From Mangrovitalea sediminis (lineage in GTDB: Bacteria; Pseudomonadota; Gammaproteobacteria; Pseudomonadales; Oleiphilaceae), in assembly GCF_002514725.1 (NCBI RefSeq), contig NZ_NTLB01000001.1:248001-312000 (forward strand): a stretch of DNA of 64,000 nt, in the 5' to 3' direction. How positions within the stretch are numbered: the stretch's first letter is position 1; every line of letters begins with the position of its first letter. Below the pieces are notes generated by a model. The model had not been told where the DNA came from. It made no database searches and saw only the letters and a list, made by a program, of their open reading frames with translations. Positions 18,390 to 27,672 of this stretch are shown piece by piece. Position numbers and translations under genes: made by a program.

Positions 18390-18932
18390 ATGCACGAACG
18401 TGAAGTAGTCCTGACCAAGCGTGAGGTGGAAGCACGACTGGTGCCCTCGGGTACGGAAATCATGATTCCCGCAGACACCTTCGTCACCATCACCCAGGCG
18501 CTGGGCGGCACCTTTACGGTGGCGGTCAACGGCAACCTCGCCCGTATCGAGGGCAAGGACGCTCCGGCCCTGGGCAAAGAGCCCCCGGTCAGCAGTTTCG
18601 AGACACCCGCCGACGGCACCGTTAACGAAAACCAGGTGTGGGAAGCGCTGCGAAACTGCTACGACCCGGAAATCCCGGTCAACGTCGTCGACCTCGGCCT
18701 GATCTATGAGTGCCATGTGGAAAACGGCACCGAGGAAGGCAACCGCATCCGCATCCTGATGACACTGACGGCCGCCGGCTGTGGCATGGGGCCGGTCATC
18801 ACCGATGACGTCAAACGCAAGCTGGAAGACGTCCCCAACGTCGACAAGGTTCAGGTGGACCTGACCTTCGATCCGCCCTGGAGCAACGATATGCTCTCGG
18901 ACGAGGCCAAGCTCGAACTGGGCATGCTGTAA
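18390..18932 (+). CDS. sufT: Fe-S maturation protein SufT (MIP18/DUF59 family)
   Basis: 180-residue SufT. The C-terminal two thirds is a DUF59/MIP18 domain: VWEALRNCYDPEIPVNVVDLGLIY at about residues 79-102 (here cited in part as DPEIPVNVVDLGL) with the conserved Asp-Pro-Glu, and a later TAAGCGMG cysteine motif. The N-terminal part is the SufT-specific extension. SufT-type proteins help load clusters under high demand. It lies in the suf operon 19 bp after sufA and 39 bp before sufE. The name follows domain layout and operon position. Confidence 0.92.
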   Translation: MHEREVVLTKREVEARLVPSGTEIMIPADTFVTITQALGGTFTVAVNGNLARIEGKDAPALGKEPPVSSFETPADGTVNENQVWEALRNCYDPEIPVNVVDLGLIYECHVENGTEEGNRIRILMTLTAAGCGMGPVITDDVKRKLEDVPNVDKVQVDLTFDPPWSNDMLSDEAKLELGML

Positions 18933-18971
18933 CTGCCCGCTGAATCCGCTTTTCGCAATGGTCGATTTTTC

Positions 18972-19424
18972 ATGACAGACAGCGCCGCTTTTACCCAAAA
19001 CGAACTGGGCACCCAGATCTCCATCGATGACGTTTTCGAAGCCTTCGAATTCCTCGGGGATTGGGAAGAGCGTTATGCCTATATCATCGACCTGGGCCGG
19101 AAGCTACCGGCCTTCCCCGACGACCAGAAGACCGACACCAACTATGTCCACGGCTGCCAAAGTCAGGTCTGGGTCACCGATTTTCTCGATCCCAGCAGCG
19201 GCAAGCTCTACCTGCTGATCGACAGCGACGCCATGATCGTACGCGGACTCGCCGCCATCATCATGATCGCGCTCAACGCCCGCACCCCCAACGACCTGCT
19301 TACGGTCGACGTCGACGCCCTGTTCCAGAAGCTCGACCTGTTCCGCCACATCTCACCGACCCGAGGCAACGGTCTGCGGGCCATGGTCAGCAAGATTCGG
19401 GATATTGCCGCGCACGCAGTATGA
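18972..19424 (+). CDS. sufE: SufE sulfur acceptor protein
   Basis: 150-residue SufE, which takes the persulfide from SufS and hands it to SufB. The active cysteine is Cys62 in the motif HGCQSQVW, as in E. coli SufE. The C-terminal RGNGLRAMVSKI segment is also typical. It is the last gene of the suf operon. Start is ATG 18972. Identity is firm. Confidence 0.96.
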   Translation: MTDSAAFTQNELGTQISIDDVFEAFEFLGDWEERYAYIIDLGRKLPAFPDDQKTDTNYVHGCQSQVWVTDFLDPSSGKLYLLIDSDAMIVRGLAAIIMIALNARTPNDLLTVDVDALFQKLDLFRHISPTRGNGLRAMVSKIRDIAAHAV

Positions 19425-19560
19425 TCTTCGGCACCGTCGGTGCCCAAGCCTAAGCCGCACTAACCTACGACCATTGCACAGGGTCTGTCTCCAGTGCATT
19501 CGGCGCATTGCCCTTCGGTTAATGCGCCCTACAACTGCGGTATCCAGTCCGGACACCCCA

Positions 19561-19591
19561 TAAAAAGAAGCCCGGGAAACAGGTCCCGGGC
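19561..19591 (-). terminator. intrinsic terminator of the malEFG operon
   Basis: GCCCGGG (19570-19576) pairs with CCCGGGC (19585-19591) across an 8-base loop. On the minus strand the hairpin is followed by CTTCTTTTTA (19570-19561). It lies 47 bases after the malG stop and is oriented to end the mal transcript. Confidence 0.85.
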
Positions 19592-19637
19592 AATCGCGAA
19601 TTCCCCCCACGGGAGTGCGAATAGGTTCAGTACCGAT

Positions 19638-20528
19638 TCACCCCTTGACCCCACCCGCCGTCAGGCCGCCCACAATCCATTTCTGGCAGTAAAGGAAAAT
19701 CACGGTGATCGGCAATCCCGACAGCACCGCTGCGGCGGCAAAGTCGCCCCACAGGTAATGCTGCTGGTAGAGATACTGGTTGGCGCCCACCGCCAAGGTC
19801 AGCTTGTTCACATCCAGCAGCAGTACCGAGGCAATCGGGTATTCCATGATGTTCATGATGAACGCCAGGATGAACACCACCACCAGGATCGGTACCGACA
19901 GCGGCAGCAGGATGTAGCGAAACGCCTGCCAGGTGGTGGCCCCATCGACAATTGCAGCCTCTTCCAGGGATTTGTCCACCGACTCGAAGTACCCCTTGAT
20001 CGTCCAGATATGCAGGGCGACACCGCCCAAATAGGCCAGGATCAACGCGCCGTGCGTATTGATCCCCAGCCAGCTGACCTCTTTTCCGATCTGGTTGAAC
20101 AGTGCATAGATGGCAACCAGCGACAGCACCGGCGGGAACATCTGGAAGATCAGCATGGCCTTGAGAATGACGTCTTTACCCTTGAAGCGCATCCGCGCGA
20201 AGGCATAGGCGCTGGTGGTGGAAAGCAGCAGGATCATGACCGAGGCGATCGACGCCACCTTGATCGAGTTCCACAACCAGAGCAGGACCGGGAACGGCGG
20301 CTGAATGACGCTGCCATCGGCCTCATGATAGGGAATACCGAAGGCCAGCGACCAATGTTCCAGCGACGGATGCTGGGGCAACAGGCTACCGGTGGCGAAG
20401 TTGCCGGTGCGGAACGAGATGGAGATGACCATCAGCAGCGGAAACAGGATGAGCAGAATAAACGCCAGCAACGACAGGTGTGTCAGCAGGACGCGGTATT
20501 TGGTGGAGCGCGGTTGGACCATTGCCAT
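19638..20528 (-). CDS. malG: maltose/maltodextrin ABC permease MalG
   Basis: 296-residue inner membrane permease with six hydrophobic segments, the MalG length. The EAA loop that contacts the ATPase ([15 protein letters not shown], about residues 187-201) is present, as is the C-terminal [14 protein letters not shown] tail shared with E. coli MalG. With MalF it forms the maltose/maltodextrin channel. The start ATG at 20528 has a GAGGGA site on the minus strand and lies 12 bp after the malF stop. No malK ATPase gene is in the window. Confidence 0.96.
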   Translation of the reverse strand: MAMVQPRSTKYRVLLTHLSLLAFILLILFPLLMVISISFRTGNFATGSLLPQHPSLEHWSLAFGIPYHEADGSVIQPPFPVLLWLWNSIKVASIASVMILLLSTTSAYAFARMRFKGKDVILKAMLIFQMFPPVLSLVAIYALFNQIGKEVSWLGINTHGALILAYLGGVALHIWTIKGYFESVDKSLEEAAIVDGATTWQAFRYILLPLSVPILVVVFILAFIMNIMEYPIASVLLLDVNKLTLAVGANQYLYQQHYLWGDFAAAAVLSGLPITVIFLYCQKWIVGGLTAGGVKG

Positions 20529-20540
20529 GTCGATTCCCTC

Positions 20541-22112
20541 CTAGACCTTCACCTTGGACAACTTCAGGTTGATCAGCGAAAGACCGCCGACCAGCAGGAA
20601 AATGACCGTGGCAATGGCCGCCGCCAGGCCGAAGTTCTGTCCGGCATCCTGGAAGGCGATGCGGTAAGTGTAGCTCACCAGCAGGTCGGTTGTACCCGCG
20701 GGCGTGCTGGCGCCGATGATATCCGGCGCGCCGTTGGTCAACAGCGCGATCAACACGAAATTGTTGAAGTTGAAGGCAAAGCTGGCAATCAGCAACGGCA
20801 TCAACGGTTTGATGATCAGCGGGATCGTAATCCGGAACAGATTGTCGATGGGACCTGCGCCATCCATCGCCGATGCTTCATAGAGATCCCGGGGAATCGA
20901 CTGCAGCAACCCCATGCTGAGGAGCATCATGTAGGGATAGCCGAGCCAGGTATTGACGATGAGGATCATCACCTTGGCCAGGAAGGGATCGCTGAACCAG
21001 TCGGGGCGGACACCGAACAGGTGCTGGAGTACCAGGTTGATCTCCCCGAAGTTCTGGTTGAACAACCCCTTGAAGATCAGTATCGAGATAAAGGCCGGGA
21101 CCGCATAGGGCAGGATCAGCATGGTGCGGTAGAAGCCCTTGCCGCGCACCTGATCCCATTGCAGCAAGCTGGCCAGCAGCAGGCCAAGCCCCAGCGTGAA
21201 GACCACGGTCAGCAGGGCGAAAGTTACCGTCCAGGTAAAGATCTGGATGAAGGGACCACGGATGGTGGGATCGGTCAGGACCCGGACATAGTTGGCCCAA
21301 CCGATGGCCACCGTCCAGCCCGGCGACAGCGTCTCGCCCTTCGCCGATTCGTAGAACCCGCTCTTGTCGTTGGGGTAGTAGACCTCTCCCGTCTTGTTGT
21401 TGACCAGGGTATTGTCGCTGTGCACCGTGTACAGTGGCTTAACGGCGCCGAAACTGCGCAGGCTGACCATACTCAACAGCGTCTTGTCCGGCAGGACCAG
21501 TGTCAGGTCGTTGAGCGCCTTCTTGTGTTGGATGATGCCTCGCAGGTTGACCTTGTCGCCCGCAATGGGCTGGCTACCGGCCGGTTGCAGCGACAGCTTC
21601 TGGCGTTTGCCGGACGCCTCCAGGCTAAAGGGTGCGGTGACCAGACGCGCGCCCTGATCATCCGTGATACTCAGTCGATAACGGCCACCCTGCTCCCGCA
21701 ATTCGAAATCGTGGCGCCCACCGGCAACCTGATAGGTATGCGACAGCAACACCTGCTGTACGCGGGGCAATGTCAGCAGGTTATCCGCGCTGTAGTTGGT
21801 AAACCCAATCGCCACCGTATAGAACAGCGGGAACAGGACAAAAACCGACATCCCGGCCAGGGCGGGAAAAATATAGCGGTAGGTATAGGCTTTACTGCGC
21901 GCAAAAACATAAAGGGCAGACCCGGTCAGTACCAGGAAGAGTATGGCAAACATGAACTGACGCTGGAGATACAGGGCCAGGATAAGGTAGAAAGCCAGCA
22001 GGGACACCGCGCCGAGCGCGCCCCATTTCACCAGGGCTCGGAGGTTCATCAGTCGCTTGCTTCTCGTATACGGTTCGGAAAGGGCTTGGGTGAGCATGAC
22101 ATGAGGCCCCAT
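20541..22112 (-). CDS. malF: maltose/maltodextrin ABC permease MalF
   Basis: 523-residue MalF (514 in E. coli) with the long periplasmic loop between the third and fourth membrane segments that is special to MalF. Landmarks are YTYRYIFPALAGMSVFVLFPL (given in part: FPALAGMSVFVLFPL), GFTNYSADN, and the EAA loop DLYEASAMDGAG near residue 405. The N-terminus is uncertain: ATG 22112 has no ribosome site; ATG 22097 or 22049 are alternatives. It lies between malE and malG with a hairpin separating it from malE. Identity is firm. Confidence 0.95.
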   Translation of the reverse strand: MGPHVMLTQALSEPYTRSKRLMNLRALVKWGALGAVSLLAFYLILALYLQRQFMFAILFLVLTGSALYVFARSKAYTYRYIFPALAGMSVFVLFPLFYTVAIGFTNYSADNLLTLPRVQQVLLSHTYQVAGGRHDFELREQGGRYRLSITDDQGARLVTAPFSLEASGKRQKLSLQPAGSQPIAGDKVNLRGIIQHKKALNDLTLVLPDKTLLSMVSLRSFGAVKPLYTVHSDNTLVNNKTGEVYYPNDKSGFYESAKGETLSPGWTVAIGWANYVRVLTDPTIRGPFIQIFTWTVTFALLTVVFTLGLGLLLASLLQWDQVRGKGFYRTMLILPYAVPAFISILIFKGLFNQNFGEINLVLQHLFGVRPDWFSDPFLAKVMILIVNTWLGYPYMMLLSMGLLQSIPRDLYEASAMDGAGPIDNLFRITIPLIIKPLMPLLIASFAFNFNNFVLIALLTNGAPDIIGASTPAGTTDLLVSYTYRIAFQDAGQNFGLAAAIATVIFLLVGGLSLINLKLSKVKV

Positions 22113-22148
22113 TGACGGCTACGGATAAAACGTAAAAACCTTGGAAAA

Positions 22149-22177
22149 CCGGCGAAGGCTCACAAAACCCTCGCCGG
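22149..22177 (-). promoter_or_regulatory. malE-malF intercistronic hairpin
   Basis: CCGGCGA (22149-22155) pairs with TCGCCGG (22171-22177), and the stem can extend inward past one mismatch. On the minus strand it lies 11 bases after the malE stop and is followed by TTTTCC. Such hairpins protect or partly terminate transcripts so that the binding protein is made in excess over the permease, as the REP elements do in E. coli malE-malF. Confidence 0.6.
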
Positions 22178-22187
22178 CATACGGCAC

Positions 22188-23381
22188 CTAGTGGGTGATG
22201 CGCGTGGCTGCCGCGTCGAGAGCGGCCTTGACCGATTGACGGCCGGACGTGATGTTCTGCAGGGCAGGCCCCATCGCCGACCAGAAGGCGCCCATTTCAG
22301 GAACGTTCGGCATCGGCTCGCCCAGTTGGGCATTCTCGAAAGTCGCCTTGATATGCGGATCGGAGGACAGTTCCTTCATGAACGCCTTGTTGGCGACAGC
22401 CCCCAGCGGCACATCGCTGTTGATCATCTTCAAGCCTTTCAGGGACAGCATATAGTTCTCGATGAACTCCACCGCCAGATCCTTGTTCGGACTCGCCGAA
22501 CTGATCATCGCCGCCATGACGCCCACAAAAGGTTTGCCCGGCTTGCCGTTGATGGTGGGGATGGTGGTTACACCGAAGTTGATACCGCTCTTCTTCAGGT
22601 TGGCCCAAGCCCATGGACCGCTGATCATCATGGCCAGCTTGCCCTGGTTGAACTCGGAATCCATGACCCCATAGTCTGCGCCCTTCGGCATAACGCCCTT
22701 GTCGATCAATTTCTTGATCATATCGGCGCCTTCGATGGCACCCTTGTCGTTCACGCCGGTTTTCTTGACGTCAAAACCGCCATTCTCGCGCTTGAATACG
22801 TATCCGCCGTTGGCAGCCAGCAGCGGCCAGGAGAAATAGGTGTTGTTGTAGTCCCAGAGAATGGTTTTCTTGCCTTCCTTAGCCAGCTTCTTATTGAGGG
22901 CGAACATCGCCTCGAACGACTTGGGCGGCTTGGAAATGATGTCCTTGTTGTAGATCAGGCCGACGGACTCGACAGCCATCGGGTAGCCGTAGATCTGGTG
23001 GTTCCAGGTCACAGCCTTCCAGGTAAAGTCATAGATGCCGTCCTTCACCTCTTTGGACGGATTGACCGGCGCCAGCAGGCCGCTCTTTGCCCATTCGCCG
23101 AGGCGATCATGCGCCCAGATAAAGATATCCGGCCCATTACCGGTGGCAGCCGCCTGCTGGAACTTGTCGGTAACCTTGTCAGGATGCGCGACCGTAACCT
23201 TGATGCCGGTCTCCTTGGTGAACCAGTCGCCGACTTTCTGCAGACCGTTATAGCCTTTGTCGCCGTTGATCCAGACGACCAGTTGGCCCTGCTTGATATC
23301 AGCCTGGGCCGAGGCGACAGCGCCCGCCGTCAGGACAGTGGCCGCAGCCACGGAGGTGATGAGTTTCTTCCAGGAAAACAT
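22188..23381 (-). CDS. malE: maltose/maltodextrin-binding protein MalE
   Basis: 397-residue periplasmic binding protein with a signal peptide (about residues 1-27, cleaved after ASAQA). MalE hallmarks include [16 protein letters not shown] near residue 32, [21 protein letters not shown] near residue 85 (in part FIWAHDRLG), and [17 protein letters not shown] near residue 258. It delivers maltose and maltodextrins to MalFG. It is the first gene of malE-F-G. The region upstream is shared with the divergent malS and has MalT-box-like motifs. Identity is firm. Confidence 0.97.
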   Translation of the reverse strand: MFSWKKLITSVAAATVLTAGAVASAQADIKQGQLVVWINGDKGYNGLQKVGDWFTKETGIKVTVAHPDKVTDKFQQAAATGNGPDIFIWAHDRLGEWAKSGLLAPVNPSKEVKDGIYDFTWKAVTWNHQIYGYPMAVESVGLIYNKDIISKPPKSFEAMFALNKKLAKEGKKTILWDYNNTYFSWPLLAANGGYVFKRENGGFDVKKTGVNDKGAIEGADMIKKLIDKGVMPKGADYGVMDSEFNQGKLAMMISGPWAWANLKKSGINFGVTTIPTINGKPGKPFVGVMAAMISSASPNKDLAVEFIENYMLSLKGLKMINSDVPLGAVANKAFMKELSSDPHIKATFENAQLGEPMPNVPEMGAFWSAMGPALQNITSGRQSVKAALDAAATRITH

Positions 23382-23521
23382 AGGGGCATTTACCTCTCTT
23401 CGACTTATTCTTGTTTTCGCAGCGGGCCCAGAGAACCTCGACGGGACTCCGCCACCCTGCGAGAACGCAAGACGGCCCTGCGTGTATAGCGATAGTCAAT
23501 CAGATAGGAGTTAACCGCATC

Positions 23522-23563
23522 CCCCCTCCCCCGAATAGGGGAGGCGTAGAACGGGGGAGTAGT
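23522..23563. promoter_or_regulatory. cluster of MalT-box-like motifs between malE and malS
   Basis: Three motifs resemble the MalT box GGGGA(T/G)GAGG: 23522-23531 on the minus strand (GGGGAGGGGG, 9/10), 23538-23547 on the plus strand (GGGGAGGCGT, 8/10) and 23554-23563 on the plus strand (GGGGAGTAGT, 8/10). They lie mid-way in the 275-bp gap between malE and malS, so could activate both. A purine-rich tract could give such matches by chance; the repeat before lamB raises the likelihood. Confidence 0.5.
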
Positions 23564-23656
23564 ACGCCCCCCGGAATTCCACCTACTCAAGCCACTCTGA
23601 ATTTGGTGTGATGAAGCACGGCCGCTATCGGGTCAACAACAATAAGGACGACCGCC

Positions 23657-25780
23657 ATGCCCCTTCACACCCTGCGCTCGCCGGCTATCACAACGCCGCT
23701 GCTTTGCCTGGCGATAACGCTGGGGGGCTGTGCCACCACGGCTTCGGACAGCGACCAATGGGTCAGAATCGCCCAAGATGGCAAAGCCGTCAGTCTCGAG
23801 TTCAGCCAGCCGGAGGCCAACCAGAAGCGCGCCTTCGCCACGCTATCGCCGGGCGACTACACCGTCAGCGTCGGCCAGGGCGGCAGCCAAACCGGCAGCA
23901 TGAAGCTCTACCACCGAATCGACCTTCCCGAGGGCAAGCCACTCAACGAACGCTATCAGGTGCATATCGTACAAGCGGGCCGCTACCAGTTGATCTATAA
24001 CGCCGGCGAACATCCCAACCTGAGACTGTCTCGAGCGCCTACGCCGCCGCCCAAAGAGCCCGTCGTTCACCAGGGACTGTGCAAAGCCGATTACCGCCCT
24101 CAGACTGTCACCGTCGCCCCGGTCTTCAAGGACGGCGACTGGGTGCGCGACTTTTACTCTGGCGCCAAGGCGCGCGTCGAGAACGGCAAGGTCACCCTGA
24201 CACCGGCCCTTCATTCCGAAGGCCTGATGCTGATCGAGTCGGCCAAACCCCGGATCGCATCCTTTACCTGGCATAACGCCACCGTCTATTTCGTCATCAC
24301 CGACCGCTTCTATAACGGCCGCAAGGATAACGATCACAGCTACGGTCGCCAATCCGACGGCAAACAGGAAATCGGCACCTTCCACGGTGGCGATTTTGCC
24401 GGTCTCACCGACAAGCTCGATTACATCGCCAAGCTGGGGGTGACAGCCCTCTGGATCTCTCCGCCCTACGAGCAGATCCACGGCTGGGTCGGCGGCGGCA
24501 GCGACGGGGATTTCAAGCAATACGCCTATCACGGCTACTACGCGCTGGATTACACGCGCCTCGACAAGAACATGGGCACCGAGCAGGAGTTACGCACACT
24601 GATTCGCGAAGCCCACAAGCGGGGCATTCGCGTCCTGTTCGATATCGTCATGAATCATCCCGGCTATGCCACCCTGCAGGATATGCAGCAGTACCACTTC
24701 GGCGCCTTACGCAAGGGCTTTGGGAAGTACCTGCCGGCGCACTGGGGCGACTGGACACCGAAATCCTACGAGAACTACCACGCCTACAATGCACTGATCG
24801 ATTACGACGCTCCTGCCTGGGCCAACTGGTGGGGCAAGGACTGGGTCCGTGCCGGTATCTACAATTACGATACGCCTCCGGATATCAATATCGATCCCTA
24901 TAAAGGCTCTGTCGCCTACCTGCCGGACTTCAAGACCGAATCGAAGAAGTTCGTCAAGCTGCCGACGTTCCTGCGCGACAAGCCGGACACCCGCGCTCGC
25001 GACCTGCCCCATGCCACCGTGCGCGACTACCTGATTTCCTGGCTGACCGATTGGGTTCGCCGCTTCGGCATCGATGGTTTCCGGGTGGATACGGCCAAGA
25101 ACGTCGAGCCCGCCGCCTGGAAGCAACTCAAGCGGGCCGCCGACAGGGCCTGGACCGACTACTACAAGGCACATCCCGAACAGAAGCCGCTGAGCAACCG
25201 GTTCTGGATGGTGGGCGAAGTCTTCCCTCATGGGGTCGAACGGGACCACTATTACCAGGATGGTTTCGATGCGGTGATCAATTTCGACTTCCAGAAACAG
25301 GATGCCAAGGCCGGCGCGGAATGTCTGAGTAACCTGCAACCGGTCTTCCAGCGCTATGCCGATGCCATGAACGGTCGCCAGCCGTTTAATGTGATGACCT
25401 ATATCTCATCCCACGATACTGAACTGTTCAGCACCATCGCCCACAAGAATCCGCAACTGGAAAAACGTGCGGGCGCCGCCCTGCTCCTCTTGCCCGGTGC
25501 CGTACAAATCTTCTACGGCGACGAAAGCGGCCGGGAGTTCGGTCCAACCGGCTCGGACCCCACCCAGGGCACCCGCTCCGACATGAATTGGGCTCAGATC
25601 GCAGCCGGGCAGCGGAACGACATGCTCCAGTTCTGGCGCAAGCTGGGCCAGTTCCGCAAAGACCATCCGGCCATCGGCGACGGACGGCACGAAGAGCTGG
25701 ACAATAGCCCCTACACCTTTGCCCGCATCGACAAAAACGACCGCGTCGTCATCGCCGTGGCACAGGACAGGGGAAACTGA
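23657..25780 (+). CDS. malS: MalS-type alpha-amylase, lipoprotein
   Basis: 707-residue GH13 alpha-amylase clearly orthologous to E. coli MalS (shared blocks: FHGGDFAGLTDKLDY, YEQIHGWVGGG, GPTGSDP, GTRSDMNW). Catalytic residues are Asp478 in GFRVDTAKN, Glu521 in GEVF and Asp587 in SSHD. Unlike soluble periplasmic MalS, it has a lipobox LGGC with Cys25 followed by Ala, so it is predicted to be a lipoprotein sent to the outer membrane. The short C-terminus is normal for MalS. It is divergent from malEFG and would cut maltodextrins in the periplasm. Confidence 0.95.
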   Translation: MPLHTLRSPAITTPLLCLAITLGGCATTASDSDQWVRIAQDGKAVSLEFSQPEANQKRAFATLSPGDYTVSVGQGGSQTGSMKLYHRIDLPEGKPLNERYQVHIVQAGRYQLIYNAGEHPNLRLSRAPTPPPKEPVVHQGLCKADYRPQTVTVAPVFKDGDWVRDFYSGAKARVENGKVTLTPALHSEGLMLIESAKPRIASFTWHNATVYFVITDRFYNGRKDNDHSYGRQSDGKQEIGTFHGGDFAGLTDKLDYIAKLGVTALWISPPYEQIHGWVGGGSDGDFKQYAYHGYYALDYTRLDKNMGTEQELRTLIREAHKRGIRVLFDIVMNHPGYATLQDMQQYHFGALRKGFGKYLPAHWGDWTPKSYENYHAYNALIDYDAPAWANWWGKDWVRAGIYNYDTPPDINIDPYKGSVAYLPDFKTESKKFVKLPTFLRDKPDTRARDLPHATVRDYLISWLTDWVRRFGIDGFRVDTAKNVEPAAWKQLKRAADRAWTDYYKAHPEQKPLSNRFWMVGEVFPHGVERDHYYQDGFDAVINFDFQKQDAKAGAECLSNLQPVFQRYADAMNGRQPFNVMTYISSHDTELFSTIAHKNPQLEKRAGAALLLLPGAVQIFYGDESGREFGPTGSDPTQGTRSDMNWAQIAAGQRNDMLQFWRKLGQFRKDHPAIGDGRHEELDNSPYTFARIDKNDRVVIAVAQDRGN

Positions 25781-25804
25781 GAAGGAGCCATTGAGAGGGG
25801 AAAC

Positions 25805-25824
25805 GGGCGCCATAAAAGGCGCCC
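25805..25824. terminator. hairpin between converging malS and aldo-keto reductase genes
   Basis: GGGCGCC (25805-25811) and GGCGCCC (25818-25824) form a perfect 7-bp stem with loop ATAAAA. It lies between the stops of two converging genes. The minus-strand flank (GTTTCCCC) is only weakly T-rich, so termination efficiency is uncertain. Confidence 0.55.
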
Positions 25825-25832
25825 GGGCGGGA

Positions 25833-26720
25833 TCAGGCAACGCGATGACCGCGGGCCGCCTCGAGTAACCGGAACCACAGTGCGCGCGGCATCTCGTAGC
25901 CTGCGCCAGCCACCGCATCGGCGATGCGTTCTTCGCGCAGGGAGCCGATCACCGGTACCGGCTGCCCCGGCAGACGCCTCAACCAGGCCATCGCCAGCGC
26001 CGTGGCGCTCAGCCCGGTTTCTGCTGAGACCTCAGCCAGGGTTTCAGCCAAGACGCCTTCCTGCAAGCGCCCTCCAGCCAGAGGCGACCATGCCAAGAGG
26101 CGCAGACCGTCCCGCTGTAGTGCCTCATGGGTACCATCAAACAGGGGTGTCGACGCACGCAGAGACAATTCGATCTGATTGCAGATCAGTGGCCGGGACA
26201 GCGCCGACTGCAGGAACCGCCACTGCTCGGGCAGAAAGTTGGACACACCCAGCGCCTGGACCTTGCCCGACTTTACCGCCTCTTCCAATGCCCGCGCCGT
26301 TTCCGCCAAGGGCATCAGGGGATCAGGCCGGTGAATCAGGAAGAGATCCAGTGTTTCCACCCGCAGGCGGCGCAGCGATGCATCAATGGCTGCCGTCACA
26401 TAGGTGCCGGAGGTGTTGTAATGCTTGACCCGCCAGTCCGAGGTGTCGAGCTGTTGCGGCACGATATCCGCTTTGCTGATCACCCGGACCTGCCGACGCA
26501 ATGCAGGCGCAGCCGACATGGCTTCACCGAAAGCCAGCTCACAGGCATTGCCGCCATAGATATCCGCATGATCGAAGACCGGCAGGCCCTCCCCGATGCG
26601 CGCTTCGATCCAACCGGCCAAAGCCTTGGGCGACGCCAGATCAGGATAGTCGAGCAGCCGCATCATGCCGAGGATGACCGGCACGTCGAACAGCTTCGAT
26701 GCGCCTTCAGACTTCATCAT
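25833..26720 (-). CDS. aldo/keto reductase, YdhF type
   Basis: 295-residue aldo/keto reductase of the YdhF subgroup. Visible motifs are FDHADIYGG (about residues 49-57, with the catalytic Asp and Tyr), the LIHRPDPLM block near residue 129 shared with E. coli YdhF, GVSNF near 158 and the C-terminal PVIGS. It is an NADPH-dependent reductase whose substrate is unknown. ATG 26720 overlaps the glk stop by 14 bases, so it is the last gene of an edd-glk-akr transcript. ATG 26717 is an equal alternative start. Confidence 0.9.
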   Translation of the reverse strand: MMKSEGASKLFDVPVILGMMRLLDYPDLASPKALAGWIEARIGEGLPVFDHADIYGGNACELAFGEAMSAAPALRRQVRVISKADIVPQQLDTSDWRVKHYNTSGTYVTAAIDASLRRLRVETLDLFLIHRPDPLMPLAETARALEEAVKSGKVQALGVSNFLPEQWRFLQSALSRPLICNQIELSLRASTPLFDGTHEALQRDGLRLLAWSPLAGGRLQEGVLAETLAEVSAETGLSATALAMAWLRRLPGQPVPVIGSLREERIADAVAGAGYEMPRALWFRLLEAARGHRVA

Positions 26721-27672
26721 TGGTCAACGCCTCCGCAGCGCCCAGCAATCCCGCATAGGTTTCCGTCACGACATAGACCGGCACCGATTCCATGTAGCCA
26801 CGCATCCGGCCCTTGTCTTCGAAAGCTGCCCGAAAAGGCGTTTCACGGAAGAAGTCGATAAAGCGGGGAATGATGCCTCCGCAGATATAGACACCCCCCA
26901 GGGCACCCAGCGTCAGAACACCGTTACCGGCCACACGGCCCAGGATTTCGCAAAAGCGGGTCAATGTCTCCCTCGCCAGGGCATCATCGTTCTCCAGTGC
27001 ATGGCGCGTGATCTCGCCAGGATCGGTGAACCGGGCCGTCCGGCTCTCCAGCTCGGCCAGCGCCTGATACAGGTTCACCAGTCCCTGGCCGCAGAGAATA
27101 CGCTCCACCGACACCCGCCCAAAGCGCTCGCGCAGGATACGCAGGACACCGAATTCCACATCGTCCCGGGGCGAGAAATCCACATGACCGCCTTCGGTGG
27201 ACAGCGCCACCCAGGCAGCCTTTGTCCGCACCAGACCCGACACCCCCAACCCGGTACCAGGACCTATGACAAGCCGCGGCCGTGCCGGATCACCCTCGCC
27301 ACCACCGATCTTCACCAAACGCTCATGACTGACATGGGGAACACCCAAGGCCATCGCCGTGAAATCGTTGATAATCTTGAAGGTCGTCAGGTCAAGACGT
27401 TGCTGCATGTCGTTACGATCGAAAGACCAGTGGTTGTTGGTCAACCGAATCCGTTCACCATGCACCGGACAGGCAAAGGCCATACAGGCCTGGCTGACCG
27501 ATTCGACGTTCGCCCGCTGCAGATAATCCGCCACGGCGCCGTCCAGGTTCGCATAGTCGCTGCAGGGCAATACCTGAATCTGCTCCAGCTCCACACTGCC
27601 CGGCTGGACCAGCGCGAAACGGGCATTGGTGCCGCCGATGTCGCCCACCAGGGCGTATTGCGTATCAGTCAT
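26707..27672 (-). CDS. glk: glucokinase
   Basis: 321-residue bacterial glucokinase (ROK-independent Glk family) that phosphorylates glucose to glucose 6-phosphate. The phosphate-binding motif [12 protein letters not shown] is at about residues 9-20; [14 protein letters not shown] lies near residue 130. The frame is open further upstream, but ATG 27672 gives the right family start ([13 protein letters not shown]) and overlaps the edd stop by 8 bases. It supplies glucose 6-phosphate, made from maltodextrin breakdown, to zwf. Identity is firm. Confidence 0.96.
   Translation of the reverse strand: MTDTQYALVGDIGGTNARFALVQPGSVELEQIQVLPCSDYANLDGAVADYLQRANVESVSQACMAFACPVHGERIRLTNNHWSFDRNDMQQRLDLTTFKIINDFTAMALGVPHVSHERLVKIGGGEGDPARPRLVIGPGTGLGVSGLVRTKAAWVALSTEGGHVDFSPRDDVEFGVLRILRERFGRVSVERILCGQGLVNLYQALAELESRTARFTDPGEITRHALENDDALARETLTRFCEILGRVAGNGVLTLGALGGVYICGGIIPRFIDFFRETPFRAAFEDKGRMRGYMESVPVYVVTETYAGLLGAAEALTNDEV

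Noticed and set aside
19494-22115. A very long plus-strand open frame (873 codons) opposite malG and malF
   Set aside because: It is antisense to two certain membrane-protein genes, its product is a Gln/Arg/Asp-rich sequence unlike any family, and it has no ribosome site.
22191-23489. A 432-codon plus-strand open frame opposite malE
   Set aside because: Antisense shadow of a certain gene; no ribosome site or family similarity.
25700-25780. Truncation or frameshift at the C-terminus of MalS
   Set aside because: E. coli MalS ends at the equivalent point, a few residues after the last strand, so the length is normal.
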